Program-made: the position numbers and the translations under genes
Notes under the pieces: generated by a model
What the model was told of the DNA's origin: nothing
What the model saw: the letters and a program-made list of their open reading frames with translations, nothing else
Database searches by the model: none
In this document: positions 17,515 to 26,818 of the stretch, in pieces
Layout: every line of letters begins with the position of its first letter
How positions within the stretch are numbered: position 1 is the stretch's first letter
Assembly: GCF_022678645.1 (NCBI RefSeq)
Contig: NZ_JALBWV010000017.1
Coordinates: forward strand, 1 to 64,000
Source of the DNA: Saccharopolyspora soli
GTDB lineage: Bacteria > Actinomycetota > Actinomycetes > Mycobacteriales > Pseudonocardiaceae
Length of the DNA stretch: 64,000 bases
Reading direction: 5' to 3'

Positions 17515-18266
17515 CCGAGCGACCCGAGAAGATCCATAGTGGACACCCTGCGGTCAAGGTGCGCAGACTGGTGCGCCGATTCGGCGACCGGGTGGTGCTC
17601 GACGGCGTGGATCTCGACATCGGGCGCGGCGAGTTCGTCGCTCTGCTGGGGCGCAGTGGCTCCGGCAAGAGCACGTTGTTGCGCGCGCTCGCCGAACTCG
17701 ACCACGACGTGACCGGCAGCGGACTGGCCACGGTGCCGGACAAGCGTGCGGTCGTATTCCAGGATTCCCGGCTGTTGCCGTGGGCCAGGGTGCTCGACAA
17801 CGTCGTCCTCGGCCTGTCCGGTGCCGACGCGGCCGAGCGCGGCCGGGCCGTGCTGCGCGAGGTCGGGCTCGCCGGGCGGGAGCGGTCCTGGCCAAACGCG
17901 CTCTCCGGTGGCGAGCAGCAGCGGGCCGCGCTGGCCCGTTCCCTCGTGCGGGAACCCGAACTCCTGCTCGCGGACGAACCCTTCGGCGCGCTCGATGCGC
18001 TGACCCGGATTCGGATGCATCGGCTGCTCCGGGAGTTGTGCGCGCGGCACCGGCCCGCGGTGCTGCTGGTGACGCACGACGTCGACGAGGCGATCACGCT
18101 CGCCGACCGGGTTCTGGTGCTGGACGGCGGAAAGAACGCCGTCAACCGGGAAATCGACCTGCCAGTGCCGAGATCGCACCGCGACGCGGGATTCATCGAC
18201 CACCGGGATGCCCTGCTCGCCGCGCTCGGCGTCACCGAACACGATGCGGAGGAAACCAGTGAGTGA
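17490..18266 (+). CDS. SsuB-type ABC transporter ATPase
   Basis: ATP-binding subunit of 258 aa. Walker A is GRSGSGKST, the Q-loop lies in VVFQDSRLLPWA, the signature is LSGGEQQRAALARSL, Walker B is LLLADEPFGALDAL and the H-loop is LLVTHDVDEA. ATG at 17490 is chosen; the frame remains open far upstream only as a shadow of the permease gene. It overlaps the monooxygenase start by 8 bases. It powers the SsuA/SsuC-type importer. Confidence 0.92.
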   Translation: MAPNTGQLTERPEKIHSGHPAVKVRRLVRRFGDRVVLDGVDLDIGRGEFVALLGRSGSGKSTLLRALAELDHDVTGSGLATVPDKRAVVFQDSRLLPWARVLDNVVLGLSGADAAERGRAVLREVGLAGRERSWPNALSGGEQQRAALARSLVREPELLLADEPFGALDALTRIRMHRLLRELCARHRPAVLLVTHDVDEAITLADRVLVLDGGKNAVNREIDLPVPRSHRDAGFIDHRDALLAALGVTEHDAEETSE

Positions 18267-19596
18267 CCGGAAACTGCACCTCAACGCGTTCCTGATGAGC
18301 GTAGGGCACCACGAGGCGGCGTGGCGGCTGCCGGAGAGCGATCCGGCGGCGAACACCAGCCTGGACCACTACGTGAAGCTGGCGAGGATCGCCGAACGCG
18401 GCACCTTCGACTCGGTGTTCCTCGCCGATGCACCCGCGCTGCGCGTGGACGTCGGCCAGCGCCCGGCCACCACGCTGGAGCCGACCGTGCTGTTGACCGC
18501 GCTGGCGACCGCCACCGAACGGATCGGGTTGATCGCCACCGCGTCCACGACCTACAACGAGCCCTACAACCTGGCCCGCCGGTTCGCTTCGCTGGACCAC
18601 ATCAGCGGCGGCCGGGCGGGCTGGAACATCGTCACCAACGCGGTAGTGGAAGCGGCGCGCAACTTCAACCTGGACGAGCTGCCTTCGCACCGCGCCCGCT
18701 ACCGACGCGCCCAGGAATTCGTCGAAGTCTCCCGGAAGCTCTGGGACAGCTGGGAAGACGACGCCGAAGTGGGCGACAAGTCCGGGGTCTGGGCGGACGA
18801 GCGCAAGGTGCACGCCATCGATCATCGGGGCGAGCACTTCACGGTTCGCGGTCCGCTGAACGTGCCCCGCCCGCCGCAGGGCCATCCGTTGCTGGTGCAA
18901 GCCGGTTCTTCCGAAGACGGCAAGGCGCTGGCCGCGCGCTTCGCCGAAGCCGTGTTCACCGCGCAGCAGACCCTGGACGAGGGCAAGGCGTTCTACGCCG
19001 ATCTCAAGGAACGCGCGCGGCAGTTCGGTCGTGCCGCGGAGACGATCAAGATCCTGCCGGGCATCGTGCCGGTCGTCGGCAGCACCGAAGCCGAGGCCCG
19101 GAAACTGGAGGCCGACCTGCGCGACCACATCGTGCACCGCTACGCGTTGCAGCGGCTGTCCGGCACGTTGGGCATCACGCTGACCGAGGACGACCTCGAC
19201 CGGCGGCTTCCGGCGGAACTGCCCGGCGAGGAGCAGATCGAGACCGCCAAGAGCCGCTACACGCTGGTGGTCGACTTGGCCAGGAGGGAGGACCTGACGG
19301 TGCGGGAGATCATCCACCGCCTCGGCGGCGGCCGGGGTCACCGCACGTTCACCGGCACGCCCGAGCAGATCGCCGACACCATCGAGAAGTGGTTCACCAG
19401 CGGCGCCGCCGACGGGTTCAACGTGATGCCCCCGGTGCTCCCGTCAGGATTGGAGTCCTTTGTGGACGGCGTGGTGCCAATCCTCCGCCAACGCGGCCTG
19501 TTCCGCGCCGAGTACACCGGCAGGACGCTGCGCGACCACTACGGCCTGAGCCGCCCTGCCAACCAGTACGCCGAATCCCACAAGGCCGTGGTCTGA
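18259..19596 (+). CDS. NtaA/SnaA/DszA-type FMN-dependent monooxygenase
   Basis: Luciferase-like flavin monooxygenase of 445 aa, the usual length for the NtaA/SnaA/DszA branch. Signatures include LHLNAFLMSVGHHEAAWR, FDSVFLADAP, SGGRAGWNIVTN and the PLLVQAGSSEDG motif. Such enzymes use FMNH2 from a separate reductase to cleave C-S or C-N bonds, for example in sulfones and alkanesulfonates. The position behind ssuACB-like genes and a Cys leader suggests it desulfonates the imported compound. GTG at 18259 overlaps the ATPase stop by 8 bases. No flavin reductase gene is seen nearby. It is followed by family A palindrome 19608-19653. Confidence 0.9.
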   Translation: MSDRKLHLNAFLMSVGHHEAAWRLPESDPAANTSLDHYVKLARIAERGTFDSVFLADAPALRVDVGQRPATTLEPTVLLTALATATERIGLIATASTTYNEPYNLARRFASLDHISGGRAGWNIVTNAVVEAARNFNLDELPSHRARYRRAQEFVEVSRKLWDSWEDDAEVGDKSGVWADERKVHAIDHRGEHFTVRGPLNVPRPPQGHPLLVQAGSSEDGKALAARFAEAVFTAQQTLDEGKAFYADLKERARQFGRAAETIKILPGIVPVVGSTEAEARKLEADLRDHIVHRYALQRLSGTLGITLTEDDLDRRLPAELPGEEQIETAKSRYTLVVDLARREDLTVREIIHRLGGGRGHRTFTGTPEQIADTIEKWFTSGAADGFNVMPPVLPSGLESFVDGVVPILRQRGLFRAEYTGRTLRDHYGLSRPANQYAESHKAVV

Positions 19597-19607
19597 GCCC
19601 GACTCCG

Positions 19608-19653
19608 GTCGTGAGTGGTCGTGGTCGTCCTAGCGGCCATCGCCACTCACGAC
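19608..19653. repeat. Dispersed palindrome, family A (copy 2)
   Basis: Outer arms GTCGTGAGTGG and CCACTCACGAC flank an imperfect inner part containing CTAGCGGCCATCG. It sits between convergent genes (monooxygenase and RpiR regulator), where a bidirectional terminator would be useful. Confidence 0.8.
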
Positions 19654-19677
19654 TACTGGCACGCGGGCATGGCCGAG

Positions 19678-20580
19678 TCACAGCTCTGGTAGGCGGCTGA
19701 TGTCCAGGTTGGTTCCGGCGATTTCGGTTCGCAGGGCGTTGAGCCGCTGGTAGTGCTCGACCGCTGCGGTGCGTTCGGTGGCGACCAGTTCCAGGACCAG
19801 CGCGTGCAGGATGGTCAGCGGCGCGATCAGTTCGTTCGCCGCGCCTTCGGTGGAGTCCGGCAGTGGCAGCACGATGTCGGCCTCGGTTTCTCCGGCTTCG
19901 TCGATCGCTTCGGTCAGCAGCACGCTGCTCGCGCCGGTTCGGTGTGCGTGGTCGAGGACGATGCCGATTTCGCGGAAGACCCGCAGCGGCGCCACCACGA
20001 CCACTGCGTGCGAGGCGTGCAGCCGCAGAAGTTCGTCGGCGAGGCGGAAGCCCGTCGCGGTCCACGCATCCGCTGCCTTGCCCGCGCGTCGCAGGCTCAG
20101 CGCGAGGTGGTCGGCGACGGCTGCGCTGGGGCCGATGCCGTAGGTCCAGACGTGCTCGGCGTCGCGCAACGCCGCGACCGTGCGCGACCACTCGACGCTG
20201 TCGATGAGCGCGGGCACTTCGCTGAGCAGTGCCAGTCCGGCGTCGATCACCGGTTGCAGCACCCCGTGCTCGGCCGTGCGCAGCCGTCGCACCCGGTCGT
20301 CTAGCACCTGTGCGGGATCGCGGCGGCGGGCCAGGTGGTCGACCAGGCTGCGCTTGAGGTCGCCCAGCCCTTCGAAGCCGAGCTTGCGCGCCGTGCGGAT
20401 CACCGTGGCGTCGCTGGTGCCAGTGGCCTCGCCGAGCTTGGCGGCCGAGGAGATCGCCGCCTCCTCGGGGTGGCGTTGCAGGTAGTCGGCGACCGCACGC
20501 TCACCGCTGGCCAGCTTTCCGGCGCTGTTTCTGATTCGTTGCCCCAACGACTCGCTACGTGAAGTGTTCACGTCGTCCAT
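19678..20580 (-). CDS. RpiR-family regulator with SIS domain
   Basis: Regulator of 300 aa. The N-terminal HTH (about residues 14-90; SAAKLGEATGTSDATVIRTA, RKLGFEGLGDLK) is followed by a SIS domain (about 130-270; VWTYGIGPSAAVADHLA), which in this family binds phosphosugars or other small ligands. ATG at 20580 has GAGGGG upstream. It is divergent from the SolA-like oxidase and hydantoinase operon, which is its likely target. RpiR members next to hydantoinase-like genes need not sense sugars; the ligand is unknown. Confidence 0.9.
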   Translation of the reverse strand: MDDVNTSRSESLGQRIRNSAGKLASGERAVADYLQRHPEEAAISSAAKLGEATGTSDATVIRTARKLGFEGLGDLKRSLVDHLARRRDPAQVLDDRVRRLRTAEHGVLQPVIDAGLALLSEVPALIDSVEWSRTVAALRDAEHVWTYGIGPSAAVADHLALSLRRAGKAADAWTATGFRLADELLRLHASHAVVVVAPLRVFREIGIVLDHAHRTGASSVLLTEAIDEAGETEADIVLPLPDSTEGAANELIAPLTILHALVLELVATERTAAVEHYQRLNALRTEIAGTNLDISRLPEL

Positions 20581-20646
20581 TGTCCCCTCGCGAAGTGAAT
20601 GCTACGTTCCTGGTCTGTTGGAGCCACCGCTTCCTGCGGAGACGCG

Positions 20647-21789
20647 ATGAAACCACTTCAGCAGTCGAGTATCGCCGTGATCGGTGTGGGGACGATGGGC
20701 AGCCAGGTCCTCCACCGGCTCGCGGCCGACGGGGTGCGAGCCACCGGGTTCGAGCAGTTCGACGTCGGCCACCAGCGCGGCGCCGCTGGCGGCGAGACCC
20801 GCATCTTCCGGGTCGCCTACAAGGAAGGCGGCGGTTACGTGCCGCTGCTGCGCGAGGCGCGGGCCGCCTGGCTGGAACTCGGCGCGCAGACCGGTGTCGA
20901 ACTCCTCGAACCCTGCGGTGCCCTGACCATCGGCTCGGCCGAGGACCCCGACGTGCGCACCGTCGTGGACGTGACGCGGGAGTGGGGGCTCGACGTCGAG
21001 CAGCTCGACCACCGCGAGGCCGCTCGGCGGTTCCCCCAGCACCGGCTCTTCGGCGACGACTTGGTGCTCCTGGACCGGCAGGGCGGCCTGCTGCACCCGC
21101 AGCGCGCCGTGGCCGAAACCGCTTTGCTCGCGGAGAAAGCTGGGGCCCGCATCCATCCCAGCACCACTGTGGTCGATGTCGTCGATCGCGGCACCGGGGT
21201 GGCCGTGCACTACCGCCAGGGCGACGAGATCCAGGTCGCGGAGTACGACCAGGCGGTGGTGTGCACCGGGCCGTGGATCACCCGCAGCGTTCCGGCGATC
21301 GCCCGCGACGTGCAGATCCGCCGGGCGGTGCTGTGCTGGTTCGAGGCCGGTCCGAATTGGGTGCCCGAGCGCTTCCCGGTGGGCATTCGGCGCAGCGGCG
21401 GGGAGAACGTCTACTCCTTCTTCCCGGACGTCGGAGGTGGCGTGAAGATCAACCTGCACGTCGAGAAGTCCGTTGTGGACGATCCCGACGCGCTTGATCC
21501 GGTGGTGGCGCAGGAGTACGTCGCCCGCGTGTCCGCGGCCGTGTCGCGCGGCCTGACCGGTCTGCCGCCGAAACCCGCTGCCGTGCGCACCTTCATGGAG
21601 GGTTACACCGCGGACAACCACGGCATCATCGGTCGCGACCCGCAGCGGCCGAACGTGCTGGTGATGGGCGGGTTCTCCGGTCACGGCTTCAAGCTGGCAC
21701 CGGTGTTCGCCAGGGCGGCGGTGGACCTGCTGGGCACCGGCCGCACCGACGTGCCGATCGACCGCCTGTCGCTGTCCCGGCTGCACTGA
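20647..21789 (+). CDS. SolA/sarcosine oxidase-family FAD-dependent amine oxidase
   Basis: DAO-family flavoprotein of 380 aa related to monomeric sarcosine oxidase and N-methyltryptophan oxidase. The FAD-binding motif is VIGVGTMGSQV, with FEQFDVGHQRGAA after it and the C-terminal GGFSGHGFKLAP. In monomeric sarcosine oxidase the FAD is covalently bound to a Cys shortly before a (T)xDxHxI motif; here the aligned segment reads RTFMEGYTADNHGIIG, with Phe where Cys is expected, so covalent attachment looks unlikely. It should oxidise an amino acid or N-methyl amine, giving H2O2. ATG at 20647 has GGAG nearby. It starts an operon with hydantoinase A/B and a transporter. Confidence 0.87.
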   Translation: MKPLQQSSIAVIGVGTMGSQVLHRLAADGVRATGFEQFDVGHQRGAAGGETRIFRVAYKEGGGYVPLLREARAAWLELGAQTGVELLEPCGALTIGSAEDPDVRTVVDVTREWGLDVEQLDHREAARRFPQHRLFGDDLVLLDRQGGLLHPQRAVAETALLAEKAGARIHPSTTVVDVVDRGTGVAVHYRQGDEIQVAEYDQAVVCTGPWITRSVPAIARDVQIRRAVLCWFEAGPNWVPERFPVGIRRSGGENVYSFFPDVGGGVKINLHVEKSVVDDPDALDPVVAQEYVARVSAAVSRGLTGLPPKPAAVRTFMEGYTADNHGIIGRDPQRPNVLVMGGFSGHGFKLAPVFARAAVDLLGTGRTDVPIDRLSLSRLH

Positions 21790-21806
21790 CCATCGAAGGG
21801 CTCACC

Positions 21807-23870
21807 ATGCTGCGCATCGGGATCGACGTCGGCGGCACGTTCACCGACGTGACCGCGCTGGACACGACCACCGGCCGCTTCCACATCCACAAGCTCCCGT
21901 CCACCACCGACGACCAGTCCGTGGCCGTCGCCGAAGGGGTCCGCGCGGTGCTGCGACAGGCCGGGGCCGACCCCGGCGCGGTCGGCTACCTCGGCCACGG
22001 CACGACGGTGGCGACCAACACCGTGCTGGAGTCCAACGGTGCTCGTACCGCGCTGGTGACCACCGCTGGCCTGCGCGATGTCCTGGAGATCGGGCGGCAG
22101 CAGCGTCCCGACCTCTACGACCTGGACGCCGACAAGGCGCCGTCGCTGGTTCCCCGATCACTGGTGCACGCCGTGGTGGAGCGGATGTCCGCCGAGGGCA
22201 AGGTGCTCGCACCGCTGGACAGCGACGACCTGGCGGCCGTGCTGGAAGACGTGCGGGCGGCCGGGCCGGAAGCGGTTGCGGTCTGCTTCCTGCACAGCTA
22301 CCGCAATGCCAGCCACGAAGTGGAGGTCGCCGATGCGCTGCGGGCCGCGCTGCCCTCGGCGTACGTGTGCGCGTCCGCCGAGATCGCACCGGTGTTCCGC
22401 GAGTTCGAGCGGTTTTCCACCACGGTGGTCAACGCCTACGTCGGGCCGCGGATCAACCGGTACATGTCACGACTCGCCGAGCGGATCCGGGCCACCGGCG
22501 TGCCGGTCGAGCCGAAGGTGATCGGGTCCAGCGGCGGCATGATGTCGCTGGAGTCGGTGGGCCGCTACCCGGTGACCACCCTGCTGTCCGGGCCGTCTGC
22601 TGGAGTCGTCGCCGCGACGCACGTGGCGGCGCAAGCCGGTTTCCGCGACCTGATCACCTTCGACATGGGTGGCACGAGCACCGATGTGTGCCTGGTGCGC
22701 GACGGGCGGGCGCTGGTGTCGTCGCAGCGGCGCATCAACGATCGGCCGGTTCGCACGCCATCGCTGGACATCCACACCGTCGGTGCCGGTGGCGGCAGCA
22801 TCGCGCGGGTGGACCCCGGCGGCGCGCTGGAGGTCGGCCCCAGCAGCGCCGGTTCGCAGCCAGGTCCAGCCGCCTACGGGCGCGGCGGGACGGAGCCGAC
22901 CGTCACCGACGCGAACGTCCTACGTGGACGGTTGAACCCGGAGTACATCCTGGGTGGCGCCCTGGAAGTGGACCTTTCGGCGGCGGAGCGCGCCGTGGAC
23001 GGCACCGCACGGGCGATGCGCACCGACCTGGCCACCGCCGCGCGGGGGATCGGGCGGATCGCGGCGGTCAACATGGCCGGTGCGGTGCGCAAGGTTTCCG
23101 TGGAAGCCGGGGAGGATCCGCGCAGCTGCGTGCTGGTCGCCTTCGGCGGTGCGGGTCCGCTGCACGCCGTCGAGGTAGCGCGCGAGGTCGGCATGAGCAC
23201 CGTGCTCGTCCCGCCGAATCCGGGCACGCTGTGCGCGCTCGGCCTGCTGGTCACCGACATCCGCACCGAGTTCACCAAAGCCGTGCTGGCCGAAGCCGTC
23301 GACAGCGACCTGGACAAGCTCAACGAAGTGCTGCACGAGGTGCACGGTTCGGCCCGCTCCTGGCTGGCCGCCGAAGCACCATCCGATGTGGACACTTCGA
23401 TCACCGGGGTGGCGAGGATGCGCTACGCCAAGCAGAACTTCGAGCTGTCCGTGCCGTTGCCGCAGCGGGTGATCGATGCCGCGCGGTTCGACGCCGATGC
23501 GGTGGCCGAGATCGTGGCGGCTTTCCACCGGCAGCACACCAAGAGCTACGGATTCGCCCATCGCGACGCCCCGGTGCGGATCGTCGAGGTGCAGCTGACC
23601 GCGGCCGCCGCGGTGGAAAAACCTGGCATGCCCGTGATCACCGAAGGCGACGACCCGGCCACCGCGCGGATCGGCGAACGCACCGTCGACTTCGACGAGA
23701 CCGGTCCGGTTCCCACCCCGATCTACGACCGGGCGGGTCTGGGGGCGGGCACCGTGCTGCCCGGCCCAGCCATCGTCGAACAGCTCGACACCACCACGGT
23801 CATCACCCCGTCGGCCACCGCGCGCGTCGACCGCTACGGCAACCTCGTCCTCGAACTGGAGCCGCGATGA
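21807..23870 (+). CDS. hyuA: Hydantoinase/oxoprolinase subunit A
   Basis: HyuA-type subunit of 687 aa. The N-terminal actin-like ATPase part starts with IGIDVGGTFTDVTALD, and the hydantoinase A domain includes GGMMSLESVGRYPVTTLLSGPSA in separate motifs (GGMMS, LLSGPSAG) and FDMGGTSTDVCLV. With HyuB it forms an ATP-dependent N-methylhydantoinase, oxoprolinase or acetone-carboxylase-like enzyme that opens cyclic amides. ATG at 21807 follows the oxidase by 17 bases, and its stop overlaps hyuB by 4. The substrate is unknown; the SolA-like oxidase upstream points to an N-methyl amino acid product such as sarcosine. Confidence 0.9.
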   Translation: MLRIGIDVGGTFTDVTALDTTTGRFHIHKLPSTTDDQSVAVAEGVRAVLRQAGADPGAVGYLGHGTTVATNTVLESNGARTALVTTAGLRDVLEIGRQQRPDLYDLDADKAPSLVPRSLVHAVVERMSAEGKVLAPLDSDDLAAVLEDVRAAGPEAVAVCFLHSYRNASHEVEVADALRAALPSAYVCASAEIAPVFREFERFSTTVVNAYVGPRINRYMSRLAERIRATGVPVEPKVIGSSGGMMSLESVGRYPVTTLLSGPSAGVVAATHVAAQAGFRDLITFDMGGTSTDVCLVRDGRALVSSQRRINDRPVRTPSLDIHTVGAGGGSIARVDPGGALEVGPSSAGSQPGPAAYGRGGTEPTVTDANVLRGRLNPEYILGGALEVDLSAAERAVDGTARAMRTDLATAARGIGRIAAVNMAGAVRKVSVEAGEDPRSCVLVAFGGAGPLHAVEVAREVGMSTVLVPPNPGTLCALGLLVTDIRTEFTKAVLAEAVDSDLDKLNEVLHEVHGSARSWLAAEAPSDVDTSITGVARMRYAKQNFELSVPLPQRVIDAARFDADAVAEIVAAFHRQHTKSYGFAHRDAPVRIVEVQLTAAAAVEKPGMPVITEGDDPATARIGERTVDFDETGPVPTPIYDRAGLGAGTVLPGPAIVEQLDTTTVITPSATARVDRYGNLVLELEPR

Positions 23871-25531
23871 GCACCCCCGACCCCATTACCGTGCAGGTCA
23901 TCGGCGCATCGCTGGTGACCATCGCCGAGGAGATGGGTGCGGTGCTGCGCCGGGCGAGTTATTCGACGAACATCAAGGAGCGCGCGGACTGCTCCACCGC
24001 GCTGTTCGACGAGCACGGCAAACTCGTGGCGCAGGCCGAGAACATGCCGATCCACATGGGATCGATGACCGGCCTGATCGACTCGCTGGAAGCCTCGAAG
24101 CTGCCCGTCCGACCCGGCGACGTGTTCGTCACCAACGACCCGTACCACGGCGGCGGCACCCACCTGCCCGACATCACGATGGTCAAGCCGGTGTTCGCCG
24201 ACGACGAGCTGATCGGCTACAGCGCCAACATCGCGCACCACTCCGACATCGGCGGCCGGGTGCCGGGCAGCAACGCGGGCGACTCGAACTCGCTGTTCCA
24301 GGAGGGCTTGCGCATCCCGCTGGTCAAGTTCGCGACCGCCGACGGGGTCGAGCAGGCGCCGCTGGCGTTCATCGAACTCAACTCGCGGCTGCCGCAGGAG
24401 CGGCGCGGCGACATGCTGGCGCAGTTGGCGTCGGTGGAGATCGGGGAGCGGCAACTGCGCGAGGTGCACCAGCGCTACGGCCGGGACACCGTTCGCGCCG
24501 CCACCGCGTACCTGCTCGAACACTCCCGGAAGCGGTTGGCCGCGGCGTTGCGGGCGGTCGCGGACGGGACTTACCGGTTCCGCGATCTGATGGACCCCAG
24601 CGACGGTCCGGCGACCGAGATCGCGGTGGCCATCACCGTCGATGGCGAGTACATCGCGCTGGACTTCGCCGGTACCGGACCGCAGAGCCCGGTCGGCATC
24701 AACGTGGTGCGCCCGGCTCTGGAAGCAACGGTCTACTACGCGCTGAAAGCGGTGCTGGATCCGGGAATCCCACCCAACGGCGGGTTCTTCGACGCGGTGC
24801 GGATCGCCGCGCCGCCCGGCAGCATCGTCAACCCGGTCGAGCCCGCACCGGTCACCGCGCGCACCGACACCTGCCAGCGGGTCGCCGACGTGGTGCTGGG
24901 CGCGCTGGCCGAAGCGGTCCCGCAGCGGGTGCCCGCCGCCAGCCACAGCACCGTCACCTACGTGACGTTCTCCGGGGAGGACGACGGGCGGTTCTTCGTC
25001 TACCCCGAAGTCGTCGCAGGTGGTGGCGGCGCGCGGACCACGAAGGACGGGCTGGACGCGATCCAGGTGCACATCACGAACTCCTCGAACCTGCCCATCG
25101 AGGCGTTGGAGCAGGAATATCCGCTGCTGGTCGACACCTACGAGCTGATCGCCGACTCGGGCGGCGCGGGCACCCACCGCGGCGGCCTCGGCGTGCGACG
25201 GGATGTGCGGATCCTCTGCGACCACGCGGAATTCTCCGCGCACGCCGACCGGCAGACGACCAGGCCGTGGGGTCTAAGCGGCGGGCGGGACGGCGGTCTC
25301 GGCCGGTTCGTCGTCAACCCGGGCAGGGACGACGAACGGCAACTGCCCGGCGGCCGGGTTTCCGGCGTGCAGTTGCGCAAGGGCGACGTGCTCCGCGTGG
25401 AAAGCCCAGGCAGCGGTGGATTCGGCGACCCGGCGCGGCGCTCGCCCGAGCAGGTGCGCGAAGACCTGCGCAACGGGCGCATCACCGAGCAGGCGGCGCG
25501 CGACGACTACGGATTCAGGTCAGCGGACTGA
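23867..25531 (+). CDS. hyuB: Hydantoinase/oxoprolinase subunit B
   Basis: HyuB-family subunit of 554 aa. Typical motifs are IAEEMGAVLRRASYSTNIKE (in parts), NMPIHMGSMTG, FVTNDPYHGGGTHLPD and SNLPIEALEQEYPLLV. The C-terminus holds GGRDGGLGR and the usual GSGGFGDP. ATG at 23867 overlaps hyuA by 4 bases (ATGA). The longer open frame that starts near 22367 is a shadow of hyuA. It forms the catalytic complex with HyuA, which opens a hydantoin-like ring with ATP hydrolysis. Confidence 0.92.
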   Translation: MSTPDPITVQVIGASLVTIAEEMGAVLRRASYSTNIKERADCSTALFDEHGKLVAQAENMPIHMGSMTGLIDSLEASKLPVRPGDVFVTNDPYHGGGTHLPDITMVKPVFADDELIGYSANIAHHSDIGGRVPGSNAGDSNSLFQEGLRIPLVKFATADGVEQAPLAFIELNSRLPQERRGDMLAQLASVEIGERQLREVHQRYGRDTVRAATAYLLEHSRKRLAAALRAVADGTYRFRDLMDPSDGPATEIAVAITVDGEYIALDFAGTGPQSPVGINVVRPALEATVYYALKAVLDPGIPPNGGFFDAVRIAAPPGSIVNPVEPAPVTARTDTCQRVADVVLGALAEAVPQRVPAASHSTVTYVTFSGEDDGRFFVYPEVVAGGGGARTTKDGLDAIQVHITNSSNLPIEALEQEYPLLVDTYELIADSGGAGTHRGGLGVRRDVRILCDHAEFSAHADRQTTRPWGLSGGRDGGLGRFVVNPGRDDERQLPGGRVSGVQLRKGDVLRVESPGSGGFGDPARRSPEQVREDLRNGRITEQAARDDYGFRSAD

Positions 25532-25582
25532 AATGCGGCGAATTTCAACGACGGGCTCGCAACTCCCGATTGGAGTGCCGGT

Positions 25583-26818
25583 ATGACGACCACCTCGACC
25601 GCTCCGAGCACCGCGGACAGATCCCTGGTGCGCCGCGTGACCTGGGCGACCTGGTCGGGTTGGGGCCTGGACGGCTTCACGAACCAGATGTTCCCGCTCG
25701 CGCTCAGCGGCATCATCGCGACCCTCGGCCTCACCACCGCGCAAGGCGGGCTGGCGACTTCCAGCGCGCTCATCGCCTCGGCGCTGGGCGGTGTCGTCGG
25801 CGGCCGGTTGGCCGACCGGTTCGGCCGGGTCCAGGTCCTGGTGCTGGTGATCAGTGCGTACGCGCTGTTCACCGGTCTGACCGCGACCTCGCAGAACTTC
25901 GAGCAACTGCTGCTGTGGCGGACCCTCGAAGGTTTCTTCTTCGGCGCGGAGTGGCCGGTCGGCGCGGCGCTGATGGCCGAGTACGCGGCACCGGAGCGGC
26001 GGGGGAGGGCGTTGGCCTGGATCCAGTCGGCGTGGGCGGTCGGTTGGGGCGCCGCCAACCTCGCCTACGTGCTCAGCCATGCCTGGCTGCCGGAGACGGT
26101 CGCGTGGCGGGTGATGTTCGCCGTCGGCATCCTGCCTGCGGTGGTGGCGTTGCTGATCCGGCGAAACCTGCGCGACGTGCCAACGGTGCGGGTGCCGCGA
26201 AAGCCGCGTGAGAAGGGTGCTTTCGGTGAGCTCTTCGCCGCGGGGCTGCGCAAGTACACCGTGCTGGGCACGCTGTTCGGGGCGACCGGGCTGGCCAGCA
26301 CGTATGCGTTGCAGACCTGGATTCCGCTCTACTTGAAGGAAGAACGCGGGCTCAGCGTCAGCGACACGGCGATGTACATCTGGTTCATGATCGTCGGCAA
26401 CTGGCTCGGCTACGTGCTCGGCGGACACGTGCACGACCGGATCGGACGACGTTGGGCGTTCACCGCCTTCTACTTCGGCACCGCGGTGTTCGGGTTCCTG
26501 TTCATGGCGGTCCCGGTCGACGCGCTCTGGTACAACTTGCTGCTCGCGCTCGTGGTGGGCTTCTTCATCTCGGCCCAGGCGTCCGGCAAGGGAGCGCTGT
26601 TCACCGAACTGTTCCCGGCTCGGGTGCGCGGAACCGGGGCGGGTATCACCTACAACGTTGGTCGTGGTGTCGCCGCGTTCAGCCCGGCGCTCATCGGCTG
26701 GGCCTCGGACGGCATCGGCCTGGGCAGCGCCATCGTCACGGTGCTGATGATCTGCACGGCGCTCACGGTCCTGTTCATCTGGCTGCTACCGGAAACCAAG
26801 GGCCGAGTGCTCGACTAG
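25583..26818 (+). CDS. MFS transporter, aromatic-acid/sugar-type
   Basis: Major facilitator of 411 aa with 12 predicted helices. MFS motif A occurs as GGRLADRFGR between helices 2 and 3, and a second copy as GGHVHDRIGRR between helices 8 and 9. LFTELFPARVRGTGAG and LLPETKGRVLD are typical of AAHS-type acid symporters. ATG at 25583 has GGAG upstream. It is last in the RpiR-divergent operon and probably imports the hydantoin or amino-acid-like substrate. Its stop overlaps the convergent LysR stop within CTAG at 26815-26818. Confidence 0.92.
   Translation: MTTTSTAPSTADRSLVRRVTWATWSGWGLDGFTNQMFPLALSGIIATLGLTTAQGGLATSSALIASALGGVVGGRLADRFGRVQVLVLVISAYALFTGLTATSQNFEQLLLWRTLEGFFFGAEWPVGAALMAEYAAPERRGRALAWIQSAWAVGWGAANLAYVLSHAWLPETVAWRVMFAVGILPAVVALLIRRNLRDVPTVRVPRKPREKGAFGELFAAGLRKYTVLGTLFGATGLASTYALQTWIPLYLKEERGLSVSDTAMYIWFMIVGNWLGYVLGGHVHDRIGRRWAFTAFYFGTAVFGFLFMAVPVDALWYNLLLALVVGFFISAQASGKGALFTELFPARVRGTGAGITYNVGRGVAAFSPALIGWASDGIGLGSAIVTVLMICTALTVLFIWLLPETKGRVLD

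Noticed and set aside
22367-25531. A 1054-codon frame that would fuse an N-terminal Arg-rich protein to HyuB
   Set aside because: The upstream part is a shadow of hyuA; the real hyuB starts at 23867 with an ATGA overlap.
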